Shown: positions 1-7,250 of the stretch, piece by piece
How positions within the stretch are numbered: position 1 is the first letter of the stretch
Layout: the number at the start of each line of letters is the position of its first letter
Assembly (NCBI GenBank): GCA_913031335.1
Contig: CAJWGI010000019.1
Location: 1-11,183 of the forward strand
Length of the DNA: 11,183 bases
Direction: 5' to 3'
Source of the DNA: an uncultured Anaerolineales bacterium
GTDB taxonomy: Bacteria > Chloroflexota > Anaerolineae > Anaerolineales > UBA11657
Notes under the pieces: model-generated
Told to the model about the DNA's origin: nothing
What the model saw: only the letters and a program-made list of their open reading frames with translations
Database searches by the model: none
Made by a program: the position numbers and the translations under genes

Positions 1-965
1 ATAAAGGAGAGTGTCGGCCATATATCTGCATGGGAATACACCAGCAACGCCCAGTGCCAGGAGCCTGTAGTGAAGGACTTGACCTGTTCGCCATATCCCA
101 ATGTCAGTGCTAACACCGGGTCCAGCAAATGCCCGAAATACCCGAGGTCGGATACCCGCACTGACTGTGTGCGGAAAAACCATTCGGCGCCCACCCACCA
201 GGCAAATAACGGCAGCAGCGCAATCAGGAGGATGCGCATATCTCCACCCACACTGCGCAGATCAGCACGTGTTGTCCGCGGTTTCGGGGATGAAACCAGC
301 TTCACCATCATTACTGCCAACATCACAATCACCAGCGCAATCCCTTTTGCCAGAAAGACCGCCAACGCCAACACGGCTCCGCACGCCAACATCCAGCGGC
401 CTTTCACACCGGATCGCGGACGCACGAGAACAAAGGCCATCAGTATGGTTGCGAAAAACAGCACCGTTTCCGTATACTGCGCTTTGGACGACATGTAACT
501 ATGCAGGTCATGCGCACTGAGCAGCAGAGTTGTGAGTGCCGGTATTGGCCGTGGAAAGAGGCCTACAGCCAGACGATAGAACGCCGCCATTCCAACAATT
601 CCCCACAGTAGCGGCAGCACGCGGTACAGTCTGGTATCAGCCCCCCGGTACAGGATATCATCGTGGCCGGGAATCAATTGGAGTACACCGGTCTGCATCC
701 ACCACCAAAGGGGCGAAAGGAATTGACCGTTCCGGAGCGGAACGCCAAACACCTGTGTTGCCAGACCAGTCCCCAAATGGCGGTCCGGGCCGATACCCAG
801 CATATCGCGCACGCCGCTTTGGGTAATCCGAGGCTCATCGGCGAGAAAGGGATAAGCCACCATCCCGCGCACCCTGATCCAGGTCCCGAGCAACAATGCC
901 ACGGCAAGCAACGCCATGGAGAGCCAACTATTGCGCATTTTGTCCGCTGACGACAGTTTTTCCAT
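1..965 (-). CDS. GT-C type membrane glycosyltransferase, N-terminal part (3' end outside window)
   Basis: The reverse strand is open from an ATG at 965-963 to the window edge (321 codons, no stop). The protein is strongly hydrophobic with many membrane spans. The first is at about residues 14-29, with others near 116-137, 168-182, 190-224 and 244-258. After the first span comes a luminal/periplasmic-type loop carrying LADEPR, with D43 and E44. This matches the acidic D-E pair in the first outer loop of GT-C enzymes of the PMT/ArnT kind, where it acts in catalysis or metal binding. Further family-like signs are RVLPLLWGIVG near 115-125 and SKAQYTE near 160-166. Such enzymes move a sugar from a polyprenyl-phosphate donor to a protein, lipid or glycan. 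The gene diverges from the glycosyltransferase operon at 1078, suggesting a related role in surface glycosylation. The start is supported by a promoter about 27 bases upstream, but there is no clear Shine-Dalgarno; M10 is an alternative start. Substrate is unknown. Confidence 0.8.
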   Translation of the reverse strand, partial: MEKLSSADKMRNSWLSMALLAVALLLGTWIRVRGMVAYPFLADEPRITQSGVRDMLGIGPDRHLGTGLATQVFGVPLRNGQFLSPLWWWMQTGVLQLIPGHDDILYRGADTRLYRVLPLLWGIVGMAAFYRLAVGLFPRPIPALTTLLLSAHDLHSYMSSKAQYTETVLFFATILMAFVLVRPRSGVKGRWMLACGAVLALAVFLAKGIALVIVMLAVMMVKLVSSPKPRTTRADLRSVGGDMRILLIALLPLFAWWVGAEWFFRTQSVRVSDLGYFGHLLDPVLALTLGYGEQVKSFTTGSWHWALLVYSHADIWPTLSF

Positions 966-991
966 AGTGTGCAATAGTTTAGTTTCTTGAA

Positions 992-1020
992 ATTCTAGGC
1001 AATCCGCCCGATACAGACAA
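992..1020 (-). promoter_or_regulatory. sigma70-like promoter for the leftward glycosyltransferase gene
   Basis: Read on the minus strand there is a -35 box TTGTCT (1020-1015), a 17-base spacer, and a -10 box TAGAAT (997-992), which matches TATAAT at five of six positions. Transcription would begin near 985, giving a leader of about 20 bases before the ATG at 965. Spacing and the -10 match are good; the -35 matches four of six. No experiment supports it. Confidence 0.55.
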
Positions 1021-1077
1021 GCTGCCCCCGTATGATAAACTACCCACTGGCTGCCCGGGGGTTGATACGACACCGTC

Positions 1078-2850
1078 ATGTTTCGATTCCTGTTCGCCAC
1101 CTCTTCAATTCTGGTCAGTTTTATCTGCCTGTGGCCTGTGGTAAGGCGCGCTTTTCGCGATGGCCCGCTTGCGCGCGCCGGGGTTTTGGCGACAACGTTC
1201 GGGTTTAGTGCAGGCGTGCTGTCGCTGTACATGCTGGCGCTCGGGCTGCTGCCCGGCGAGTGGCTGCGCCCGGCGCTGGTGTTGCCGCTGCCCTGGCTTC
1301 TTTTCGGGTTCGGCATTTGGCGCACGAAGAATTCAATTCCCCCCACTGGCGGCCGACGGCACTCACTCACATTTTGGCTGACCTTGATATGCCTGACCGG
1401 GATGGCGGTCATCGCGATCAACACTGTCTCGTATCCTTTTTACCGCTACGATGTGCTCGCCCGCTTCGCCCCGAATGCGCGGCTACTCTTTGACAGTGGC
1501 TCCGTCCCGGCCAATTTGACCGGCTACCCGCTCGGGGTACAGATGCTTTACACCTTCGCGTTTATGGCTTACGGTGCGGTCAACGACCATCTGGCCGGGC
1601 TGGTGGTGGCGGCTTTTTCCGGTGCAATGCTGCTGACCACATTCGCGGTGGGGCGCGTCGCGTTTTCTCGGCGCGCGGGTTGGGCGGCGGTATTCCTGCT
1701 GCTCAGTTCGCGTCTGTACGTGGATTGGTCGACCTCCGGCTATGTGGATGTGCCTGTGGGGGTTTACCACGGTCTAACTTTTCTGTGCGCGTTCATATGG
1801 CTGCAAAGCGGGGAGCGGCGCTGGGCGCTGTGGGCCGGGGCGATGGCAGGTCTGGCCCTGTGGACAAAACAATCGGCGCTAGTGCTATTGCCCGCGCTGG
1901 CGGTGGCGCCGCTACTGCGGACGCACTCGCTTCGCGGATTGCGGCTGGAGCTTAGCAACGGATTGATTGCCTTAAGTGCGGCGCTGCTGCTGGCCGGACC
2001 GTGGTACCTGCGGAACCTGCTGCTGACCGGCCCGGCCGGCGTTCTGCCGGCCCCGGGCGCATACGACGCCCAGTTCATCGACCGATCATTCAGCGCGCTG
2101 ACAACGTTCGTAAGCGCTGCCGCTGAGTGGGGGCCGTGGCTCAGCGCGGGTGCAATGCTCGGCATAGTTCTGTGGGCGACGCATTTCTGGAAACCGGAAC
2201 TCGATGATGCCTCCCGTCGTCCGATCGATCGCCGCCGCCGCGCATGGCTGCTGGCAGCCTTCATCATCCCTTACCACCTCATCTGGTGGCGGGGTTTTTC
2301 CTACCAGCCGCGTTATCTGCTCGCCTCCGCGCCGCTGTACGCGGCGCTGGCCGGCCACAGTGTGGACTGGTTGCTGATGCGCTTTTCGGCGCTCGCTCGA
2401 GCTCCCCGCTGGGCAGTGCTGGTCGCCGCCAGTGTACTGGTGCTGAGCGGCGCATGGGCGAGCGGCCGGTTGGGGGCCGTATATCACCTAGCCGTGCATC
2501 CGCTCCAATCCGACGATGGCAAGCTTTCGCGGCTGAGCAGAGACTCGTGGTCTCTGGTAAAACACATCCGCGCGACGATTGAACCGGGCGCGAGCATCTA
2601 TGCAATGGATGGGGCACTGGCCTACTGGTTGCACGCATATGATTTTAGGCAAGGCTATCCCTTCGCGCTGGCCGATTTGAAGGATTTTGATTATTTCATC
2701 ACTGCGGCCGCCGGAGAGTCGGTGTATCGCTTTTACGACGCTCACAAGAACGAGGTGTTGCGCGCACTCGGCGACGCGGAGACGCTCCCCGAAATCTACC
2801 GGCACAATGAAACGGTGGTGGTGTACCATGTGGGTCCGGTTGAGCCGTGA
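1078..2850 (+). CDS. GT-C-like polytopic membrane glycosyltransferase (paralog 1)
   Basis: This 590-residue integral membrane protein has hydrophobic segments along most of residues 1-465 and a soluble C-terminal tail of about 120 residues. It resembles PMT/ArnT-like GT-C enzymes that use polyprenyl-phosphate sugars. Visible landmarks are SYPFYRYD at 118-125, SGYVDVPVG at 220-228, GLALWTKQ at 258-265, WYLRN at 309-313 and WWRGFSYQPRYLL at 403-415. The same landmarks recur in the same order in the next gene, so the two are paralogs. Where that gene has D-D-E in the first large loop, this protein has R-Y-D (D125 only), so the usual acidic pair is incomplete; activity or donor use may differ. 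The start is the first ATG after an in-frame TGA at 1063; no strong Shine-Dalgarno precedes it. The stop overlaps the next start by four bases (GTGA), implying cotranscription and coupled translation. Glycosyltransferase assignment rests on fold-type features only. Confidence 0.75.
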   Translation: MFRFLFATSSILVSFICLWPVVRRAFRDGPLARAGVLATTFGFSAGVLSLYMLALGLLPGEWLRPALVLPLPWLLFGFGIWRTKNSIPPTGGRRHSLTFWLTLICLTGMAVIAINTVSYPFYRYDVLARFAPNARLLFDSGSVPANLTGYPLGVQMLYTFAFMAYGAVNDHLAGLVVAAFSGAMLLTTFAVGRVAFSRRAGWAAVFLLLSSRLYVDWSTSGYVDVPVGVYHGLTFLCAFIWLQSGERRWALWAGAMAGLALWTKQSALVLLPALAVAPLLRTHSLRGLRLELSNGLIALSAALLLAGPWYLRNLLLTGPAGVLPAPGAYDAQFIDRSFSALTTFVSAAAEWGPWLSAGAMLGIVLWATHFWKPELDDASRRPIDRRRRAWLLAAFIIPYHLIWWRGFSYQPRYLLASAPLYAALAGHSVDWLLMRFSALARAPRWAVLVAASVLVLSGAWASGRLGAVYHLAVHPLQSDDGKLSRLSRDSWSLVKHIRATIEPGASIYAMDGALAYWLHAYDFRQGYPFALADLKDFDYFITAAAGESVYRFYDAHKNEVLRALGDAETLPEIYRHNETVVVYHVGPVEP

Positions 2851-4604
2851 GTGAAATTGCATCCTGGCTTTTTGCGCTGCTGCCCGCTCCGCTGGCGGCC
2901 GGATACCTCGCCCCGCTGATAGCGCGCTCGCGGTTGCGACCTCCGGCAGCGCTCTTCTGGCCGCTCAGTGTCGGGTTAGGTATTGGCCTGTTCACCAGCG
3001 CACTGACATTGGTCGCATTTGCCGGGCTTACAACCGCCCGATTATGGCTCATCCTCGTCGCTTTATGGAGCGCCAGCGCGCTCTGGGGGAAATGGCCGCG
3101 CGTGGGCCTTTCCCCGGCGGAATGGTGGAGAAAGCTTCGGCAGGGACAGTGCGGCGCGTGGGTGGGGTTCGCTGGCGGCGCAATCCTGCTGGTTGTTCTG
3201 GCTCAGGCCAGCTATTACCCATTTACGGGCGATGACGAAATCAGCCGCTACGCATATTTCGCGCGCTTGATTCTCGAAAAAGGCAAAATGATCGCAGAGG
3301 TTCGCGGGTACCCTCCACTGCTCCCCGTAGCCTATGCAAGCACCTTTTTCGCAGCGGGCGATATCTGCGAGCAAGCCGCAAAAATGTACCCTGTGCTGAT
3401 TGCCGCCATGACGGTTTGGGCCACTTACGCGCTCGCGTTGCACTGGTTCGGGCAACGCGCCGCGGCCGCTGCCGCGCTCACGCTGGCAGCCACGCCACTT
3501 TTCATGCACTGGGCACCGGTCGGTTATGTGGACATCGCCAGCGGATTGTATTTCGTGCTGTGCGCATTCGCGCTCGAAATCTGGCGGGAGAGATTGGAAC
3601 CCGGTTGGGCGTTGCTCAGCGGCGTACTCGCCGGGCTGGCCCTGTGGACAAAGCAGGCCGGATTCGCCGTGTTGCCGATAATAGGGCTGTTGGTTCTCAT
3701 CCAATTTGCGCGCAAATGGATCCGCGCTGAACCGGAGGAAGCGCGGCGCGCGCTAGTACATGGATTGCTAATGCTGGCCGCGGCGTTTGCTTCCGGTGGC
3801 TGGTGGTATCTGCGCAACGCGCTCTATGACGGTTGGGGCGGCGCTGTGCCCGACGCCGGCCTGTATCACCTGTTGACCGCGCCACGCCGCCCGCTGCAAC
3901 TCATCCCGTTCGCGGGAAACTTCCTTGATTTCGGCCGGCTGACCGCGCCGCTTTACATAGCGGGACTGGGGTGGGCAGCCAGCGCGCTGCGAAAACCCAC
4001 GGTGCGGCGCACGCTTTTATGGTGTGCTCCATACACGGTCTTTTGGTGGTGGCGTTTTTCGTTCGATGCGCGCTTCTTACTGGCAGTGCTGCCGTTCTAC
4101 GCCGTGCTGGTGGGGGGCGCGGCCACGGCTGCATGGCGCCGTGTGGAAGCGGCCGCACCCTCACGGAATCGCTTGTTTATCTGCGCCATTGTGAGTCTTT
4201 CACTGGCTATGGCCGGCATCTTTCAGGCCCAATTAGGCGGAATAATCCAGTGGGCGACAAACCCCGGCACCAGTTACGCTCAACGCCTGACGCGAGCCAA
4301 AGACGACCTTTATCCGACAGTTCAATTCCTGCAAACGCACATCGACCCGACAACAAACATCCACTCAACCGACGCGCGCATCCGCTATTATCTGATTGAC
4401 CGCCCCATTACGGTCGGGTACCCCGACATGACAAGCCTGCAGGAAGATGACGTCTTCGTAGTCGGCTCGTGGAGCGAGTCGGTCTATGATAAACTTGGTT
4501 TGCACAACAGCCCGCTGCCACACCTGAGTGACGCCCGATTGTTCGAGCAAATCTACGCTGGCCCGGCCGGAAAATTGACGGCATTCCGGGTACACTCGCC
4601 ATGA
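2847..4604 (+). CDS. GT-C-like polytopic membrane glycosyltransferase (paralog 2)
   Basis: This 585-residue protein has hydrophobic segments through roughly residues 1-460 and a soluble tail of about 120 residues. The first large loop carries YPFTGDDEISRYAYFAR at 124-140, whose D129, D130 and E131 fit the catalytic acidic motif of GT-C enzymes. Other landmarks are VGYVDIASG (225-233), GLALWTKQ (263-270), WYLRN (320-324) and WWWRFSFDARFLL (400-412). All align with the preceding gene, and the tails also resemble each other (SESVY at 543-547 here, GESVY at 546-550 there). Expected role: transfer of a sugar from a polyprenyl-phosphate carrier on the outer side of the membrane; donor and acceptor are unknown. 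The start is GTG, overlapping the upstream stop as GTGA, and the stop overlaps the next ATG as ATGA. Tight coupling to the GT2 gene that follows suits a donor-maker and donor-user pair. Confidence 0.78.
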   Translation: MSEIASWLFALLPAPLAAGYLAPLIARSRLRPPAALFWPLSVGLGIGLFTSALTLVAFAGLTTARLWLILVALWSASALWGKWPRVGLSPAEWWRKLRQGQCGAWVGFAGGAILLVVLAQASYYPFTGDDEISRYAYFARLILEKGKMIAEVRGYPPLLPVAYASTFFAAGDICEQAAKMYPVLIAAMTVWATYALALHWFGQRAAAAAALTLAATPLFMHWAPVGYVDIASGLYFVLCAFALEIWRERLEPGWALLSGVLAGLALWTKQAGFAVLPIIGLLVLIQFARKWIRAEPEEARRALVHGLLMLAAAFASGGWWYLRNALYDGWGGAVPDAGLYHLLTAPRRPLQLIPFAGNFLDFGRLTAPLYIAGLGWAASALRKPTVRRTLLWCAPYTVFWWWRFSFDARFLLAVLPFYAVLVGGAATAAWRRVEAAAPSRNRLFICAIVSLSLAMAGIFQAQLGGIIQWATNPGTSYAQRLTRAKDDLYPTVQFLQTHIDPTTNIHSTDARIRYYLIDRPITVGYPDMTSLQEDDVFVVGSWSESVYDKLGLHNSPLPHLSDARLFEQIYAGPAGKLTAFRVHSP

Positions 4605-5746
4605 ACAACACCCCTGAAGTTTCAGTTGTGCTGCCCTGCCTAAACGAAGCGATGACGGTGGGCCACTGCGTGGAACAGGCGCTGAAAGCGCTTGCGGCCA
4701 GCGGATTGCGCGGGGAGGTCATCGTCAGCGACAATGGCTCCGGCGACGGTTCGCCAGAATTGGCGCTGAAAGCCGGCGCGCGCGTGGTGCATGAACTCCG
4801 GCGCGGCTATGGCAGCGCCTATCAGTGCGGAATTATTGCTGCGCGAGCGCCCATCATCGTCATGGCGGACGCCGACAACACCTATGACTTGCGCGAAATC
4901 CCACGGCTGGTAGCTAAGCTCTGCGAGGGCTACGACATGGTGCTCGGCTCGCGTCTGGGCGGCGTCATCCTGCCGGGCGCGATGCCATGGTTGCACCGCT
5001 ACGTGGGCAACCCCATCCTGACCGGTCTGCTGAACCGCCTTTTTCAGCTGCAGCTGCAGGATGCGCACACCGGCCTGCGTGCCTTCACCCGCGCCGGTTA
5101 CGACCGTCTGGAGCTGCGCACAACCGGAATGGAATTCGCCTCGGAGATGATTGTCAGCGCCGGGCAGCAGCGCTTGAAAGTAGCTGAAGTGCCCATCACT
5201 TATCATCCACGGGCAGGCGAATCAAAACTGAAAACCTGGCGGGACGGCTGGAGACACCTGCGCTACCTCATGCTGCGCAGCCCGACACATCTATTCCTGA
5301 TTCCGGGTGTTGCTCTGGTGCTGCTCGGTTGGCTGCCCCTTGTCGCGCTGGCTGCCGGCCCACTGGTCATCGGACGGTTCTTTTTCGATTTTCACTACAT
5401 GATTGCGGGCAGCGCGATTGCGTTGCTGGGCCTGCAAACGCTCACTCTCGGGGTGCATGGCAAAGCATACCTGGTGGCCAACAATCTGGAGCACCCGGAC
5501 CGATTGATGGCCTGGCTCCAAGAGAACTTCACGCTGGAACGCGGCCTGTTATCCGGTTTGGCGCTGCTGCTGATCGGCCTCGGTTTCGGCCTGCGCATCT
5601 TCATTGTCTGGGCACAGCACGGCTATGAGAATCTGTTCGAACTGCGCACCGGGTTGGTCGCGCTTACGCTGGCCGTGAGTGGCACACAGGTGATCGTCGC
5701 CGCGCTCTTTCTCAGCCTGCTGCGAATCCAGACGCGAAACGACTGA
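4601..5746 (+). CDS. GT2 polyprenyl-phosphate sugar synthase-like glycosyltransferase with C-terminal membrane domain
   Basis: This 381-residue protein has an N-terminal GT-A domain and a membrane-bound C-terminus. Family GT2 features are SVVLPCLNE at 8-16, VIVSDNGSGDGS at 40-51, RRGYGSAYQCG at 67-77, the metal/nucleotide-sugar binding DxD as DAD at 90-92, and DAHTGLRAF at 154-162, followed by TGMEFASEM at 175-183. This order is typical of dolichyl- or polyprenyl-phosphate mannose/glucose synthases, which load a sugar from a nucleotide donor onto a lipid phosphate on the cytoplasmic face. Four hydrophobic segments follow at about 230-252, 262-284, 317-337 and 350-374, which would anchor the enzyme; this architecture is known in prokaryotic DPM1-like proteins. 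It overlaps the upstream GT-C gene by four bases, and the next gene by one base (TGATG). The natural reading is that it supplies lipid-linked sugar to the neighbouring GT-C proteins. Which sugar cannot be told. Confidence 0.88.
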   Translation: MNNTPEVSVVLPCLNEAMTVGHCVEQALKALAASGLRGEVIVSDNGSGDGSPELALKAGARVVHELRRGYGSAYQCGIIAARAPIIVMADADNTYDLREIPRLVAKLCEGYDMVLGSRLGGVILPGAMPWLHRYVGNPILTGLLNRLFQLQLQDAHTGLRAFTRAGYDRLELRTTGMEFASEMIVSAGQQRLKVAEVPITYHPRAGESKLKTWRDGWRHLRYLMLRSPTHLFLIPGVALVLLGWLPLVALAAGPLVIGRFFFDFHYMIAGSAIALLGLQTLTLGVHGKAYLVANNLEHPDRLMAWLQENFTLERGLLSGLALLLIGLGFGLRIFIVWAQHGYENLFELRTGLVALTLAVSGTQVIVAALFLSLLRIQTRND

Positions 5747-6936
5747 TGCGCCTCGTTGTCGTCCAAGAAACCGACTGGCTGCAACGTGGCCCGCACCAGC
5801 AGCATCACCTTTTCGAGCGACTTTCAGCGCGTGGGCACGAGGTGGTGGTTGTCGATTTCGAGATCCTGTACACACCCTGGCCCGCCGCGCCGCTAGTCGC
5901 CCCGCGCATGGAGTGGAGCGATATGTCGCGCGTGAACCCGGAAGCCCGCGTGCGCGTGATCCGACCTGCCACCGTGCGGCTGCCCGGGCTGGCGCGAATA
6001 ACCTCGCTGGTCACCTTTTATCGAGAACTGGCGCGGATAGTGCGCAGTTTTCGCCCCGACTTGATAGTGGATTATGCGATTTCCACCGGCGTTAGCGCGC
6101 TCGCAATAGCACGCTCGCAGCGCATTCCCTTCGTTATGCACGTCATCGACGCACTTCACACTCTAGCGCCCCACAGATGGATCTGGCCGCTCGCCCGCTC
6201 GTTCGAGATGCTACTACTGCGTAACGCCGATGCGACCATCTACATTAATGAAGAACTCAAGGATTATGGGGTCTCCCTCGGCGCCCGCCCACGAAAAGCG
6301 TCCACTGTACGCACCGGAGTGGACCTGGAAAGATTCCGCCCAGGCCGAGACACAAGCGAGCTGCGCCGCAAATGGAGTATAGCGGCTGACGATGTGCTGC
6401 TAGTGTTCATTGGCTGGCTGTACCATTTCTCAGGCGTGGACACAATCATGCACATGTTGCCGGATATGCCGCCCACACTGAAAATGCTGGTGGTCGGCAG
6501 CGGAGAGGCAGAGAGCCGATTGCAGGCGCTGCGCGACTCGCTGGGATTGCATGACCGCGTTGTCTTCGCCGGACGGCAAGAATATGAAAGCATGCCCGAT
6601 TTCATGACAGCCGCCGACGTATGCCTGATGTGCTCCGACCTGAACCCGATTACGCGCCACATTGTGCCCATCAAGACTTTCGAATATCTTGCCTGTGGAC
6701 GCCCTGTGCTGGCAAGCGAGCTTCCGGGAGTAATGCGCGAAGTGCCACCAGGGAACGGCATTATTTACGCGCCGAAAAATGAACTGTTACCCGCCCTGCA
6801 GCGCCTCCTCGAACCGACTGTCCGGGAACGGGATGGCCGCAAAGCACGTGCATTCGCGAAAAAACACTGCGACTGGTCAAAGTTGACAGACAGCTTTGAG
6901 CAGGCCCTGAGTAGCATCCTCGCGCTGGAAAAATAG
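5746..6936 (+). CDS. GT4 family (GT-B fold) glycosyltransferase
   Basis: This 396-residue soluble protein looks like a complete GT-B enzyme. The N-terminal Rossmann-like half begins MRLVVVQETDW and contains a His/Gln-rich stretch GPHQQHHLFERL at 15-26, where family members often have a glycine-rich acceptor loop. The C-terminal half shows GVDLERFRPG at 191-200, LLVFIGWLYHFSGVD at 218-232, MLVVGSGEAESRL at 247-259 and VVFAGRQEYESMPDFMTAADVCL at 272-294. The donor-binding signature is VPIKTFEYLACGRPVLASE at 307-325. P308, K310 and E313 occupy the place of the usual E-X7-E/K-x-x-E motif that holds the nucleotide-sugar. GT4 enzymes are retaining and act in the cytoplasm. It is the last gene of the operon, so it may build the glycan acceptor used by the membrane enzymes; that is inference. 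No terminator hairpin follows; the next promoter begins 16 bases after the stop. Confidence 0.88.
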   Translation: MRLVVVQETDWLQRGPHQQHHLFERLSARGHEVVVVDFEILYTPWPAAPLVAPRMEWSDMSRVNPEARVRVIRPATVRLPGLARITSLVTFYRELARIVRSFRPDLIVDYAISTGVSALAIARSQRIPFVMHVIDALHTLAPHRWIWPLARSFEMLLLRNADATIYINEELKDYGVSLGARPRKASTVRTGVDLERFRPGRDTSELRRKWSIAADDVLLVFIGWLYHFSGVDTIMHMLPDMPPTLKMLVVGSGEAESRLQALRDSLGLHDRVVFAGRQEYESMPDFMTAADVCLMCSDLNPITRHIVPIKTFEYLACGRPVLASELPGVMREVPPGNGIIYAPKNELLPALQRLLEPTVRERDGRKARAFAKKHCDWSKLTDSFEQALSSILALEK

Positions 6937-6952
6937 GGCGATCACTTGCTAC

Positions 6953-6981
6953 TTGACAACCGTACGCCTAAAACATACAAT
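6953..6981 (+). promoter_or_regulatory. Near-consensus sigma70 promoter of the glycine riboswitch/gcv operon
   Basis: There is a perfect -35 box TTGACA (6953-6958), an exact 17-base spacer, and a -10 box TACAAT (6976-6981) with five of six consensus bases. Transcription should start near 6988, about ten bases before the first stem of the riboswitch. It lies just after the stop of the GT4 gene, so the gcv operon has its own promoter independent of the glycosyltransferases. Confidence 0.8.
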
Positions 6982-6998
6982 GCCGTTTACAATTCACC

Positions 6999-7184
6999 GA
7001 TTGCGGGGGAGAGACCGCTGCGCCAGGCAGCGCGGCGGCACCGAAGGGGCAAATCCACACTCTTGGATGAAACTCTCAGGTAAAAGGACCGCGCAATCGC
7101 TACATCCTCTGGAAAGTCTCATGACACCGACGGGGCAAACCCGGCTTGGCGGGTGAATCTCTCAGGTCTATGACAGAGGGGACG
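6999..7184 (+). ncRNA. Tandem glycine riboswitch (two aptamers)
   Basis: Two glycine aptamers lie head to tail before gcvH. Aptamer I spans 6999-7098: closing stem GATTGCG/CGCAATC (6999-7005 with 7092-7098), GGAGAG near 7008-7013 facing CTCTC at 7073-7077, a CGCTGC/GCAGCG hairpin (7016-7021 with 7027-7032), the conserved CACCGAAGGGGCAAA at 7039-7053, a second hairpin ATCCA/TGGAT (7053-7057 with 7064-7068), and CTCTCAGG at 7073-7080. Aptamer II spans 7106-7179: closing stem CCTCTG/CAGAGG (7106-7111 with 7174-7179), a very short GTC-TCAT-GAC hairpin (7116-7125), CACCGACGGGGCAAA at 7125-7139, ACCCG/CGGGT (7139-7143 with 7150-7154), and CTCTCAGG at 7159-7166. The RNA binds glycine and controls glycine catabolism genes, which here directly follow. 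Because the last stem overlaps a terminator arm, glycine binding should favour read-through (ON switch). I could not confidently draw the leader-linker kink-turn known in this class. Confidence 0.95.
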
Positions 7185-7215
7185 TTCGAGATAATCGATG
7201 CGTCCCCTTTTTTTT
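7178..7215 (+). terminator. Riboswitch-controlled rho-independent terminator
   Basis: The stem GGGGACG (7178-7184) pairs with CGTCCCC (7201-7207), with an inner TCGA/TCGA extension (7186-7189 with 7195-7198), and is followed by eight T residues (7208-7215). Its 5' arm shares bases 7178-7179 (and potentially 7180) with the 3' arm of the closing stem of aptamer II, so the two helices compete. This predicts termination without glycine and read-through into gcvH with glycine. It would also stop any transcript arriving from the glycosyltransferase operon when glycine is low. Confidence 0.88.
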
Positions 7216-7244
7216 CGCCGACCTCAGTCGGGCCAGAAACTATC

Positions 7245-7250
7245 AGGAGG
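7245..7250 (+). promoter_or_regulatory. Ribosome binding site that fixes the gcvH start
   Basis: A perfect AGGAGG lies seven bases before the ATG at 7258. This rules out the longer in-frame start at 7198, which falls inside the terminator hairpin and has no such site. Confidence 0.9.

Noticed and set aside
70..520. Two overlapping rightward open frames of about 140 codons
   Set aside because: They lie opposite the membrane protein on the minus strand, have low-complexity Thr/Arg/Pro-rich composition, no ribosome site, and no recognisable motif. They are shadows of that gene.
1031..1036. TATGAT as a -10 box for the rightward glycosyltransferase operon
   Set aside because: The -10 match is good and its distance to the ATG at 1078 is plausible, but no acceptable -35 box lies 16-18 bases upstream. 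A promoter is probably in 966-1077, but I cannot place it.
1764..2267. Antisense open frame of 167 codons
   Set aside because: It lies entirely opposite the 590 aa membrane protein and is Ser/Ala/Arg-rich without motifs, as expected in GC-rich DNA.
1852..3652. A 17-base identical stretch at 1852-1868 and 3636-3652
   Set aside because: It encodes the shared GLALWTK motif of the two paralogs, so it reflects common ancestry and codon choice, not a mobile or regulatory repeat.
3063..3704. Antisense open frame of 213 codons
   Set aside because: It lies opposite the well-supported 585 aa membrane protein; its Gln/Arg/Gly-rich product shows no family feature.
5045..5059. Short CAGCTG repeat (CAGCTGCAGCTGCAG)
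   Set aside because: It codes for alternating Leu-Gln within the GT2 protein and is too short to suggest a repeat element or binding site.
6953..7156. Small rightward open frame of 67 codons
   Set aside because: It covers the promoter and most of the glycine riboswitch, whose conserved stems fully explain the sequence. The frame has no ribosome site.
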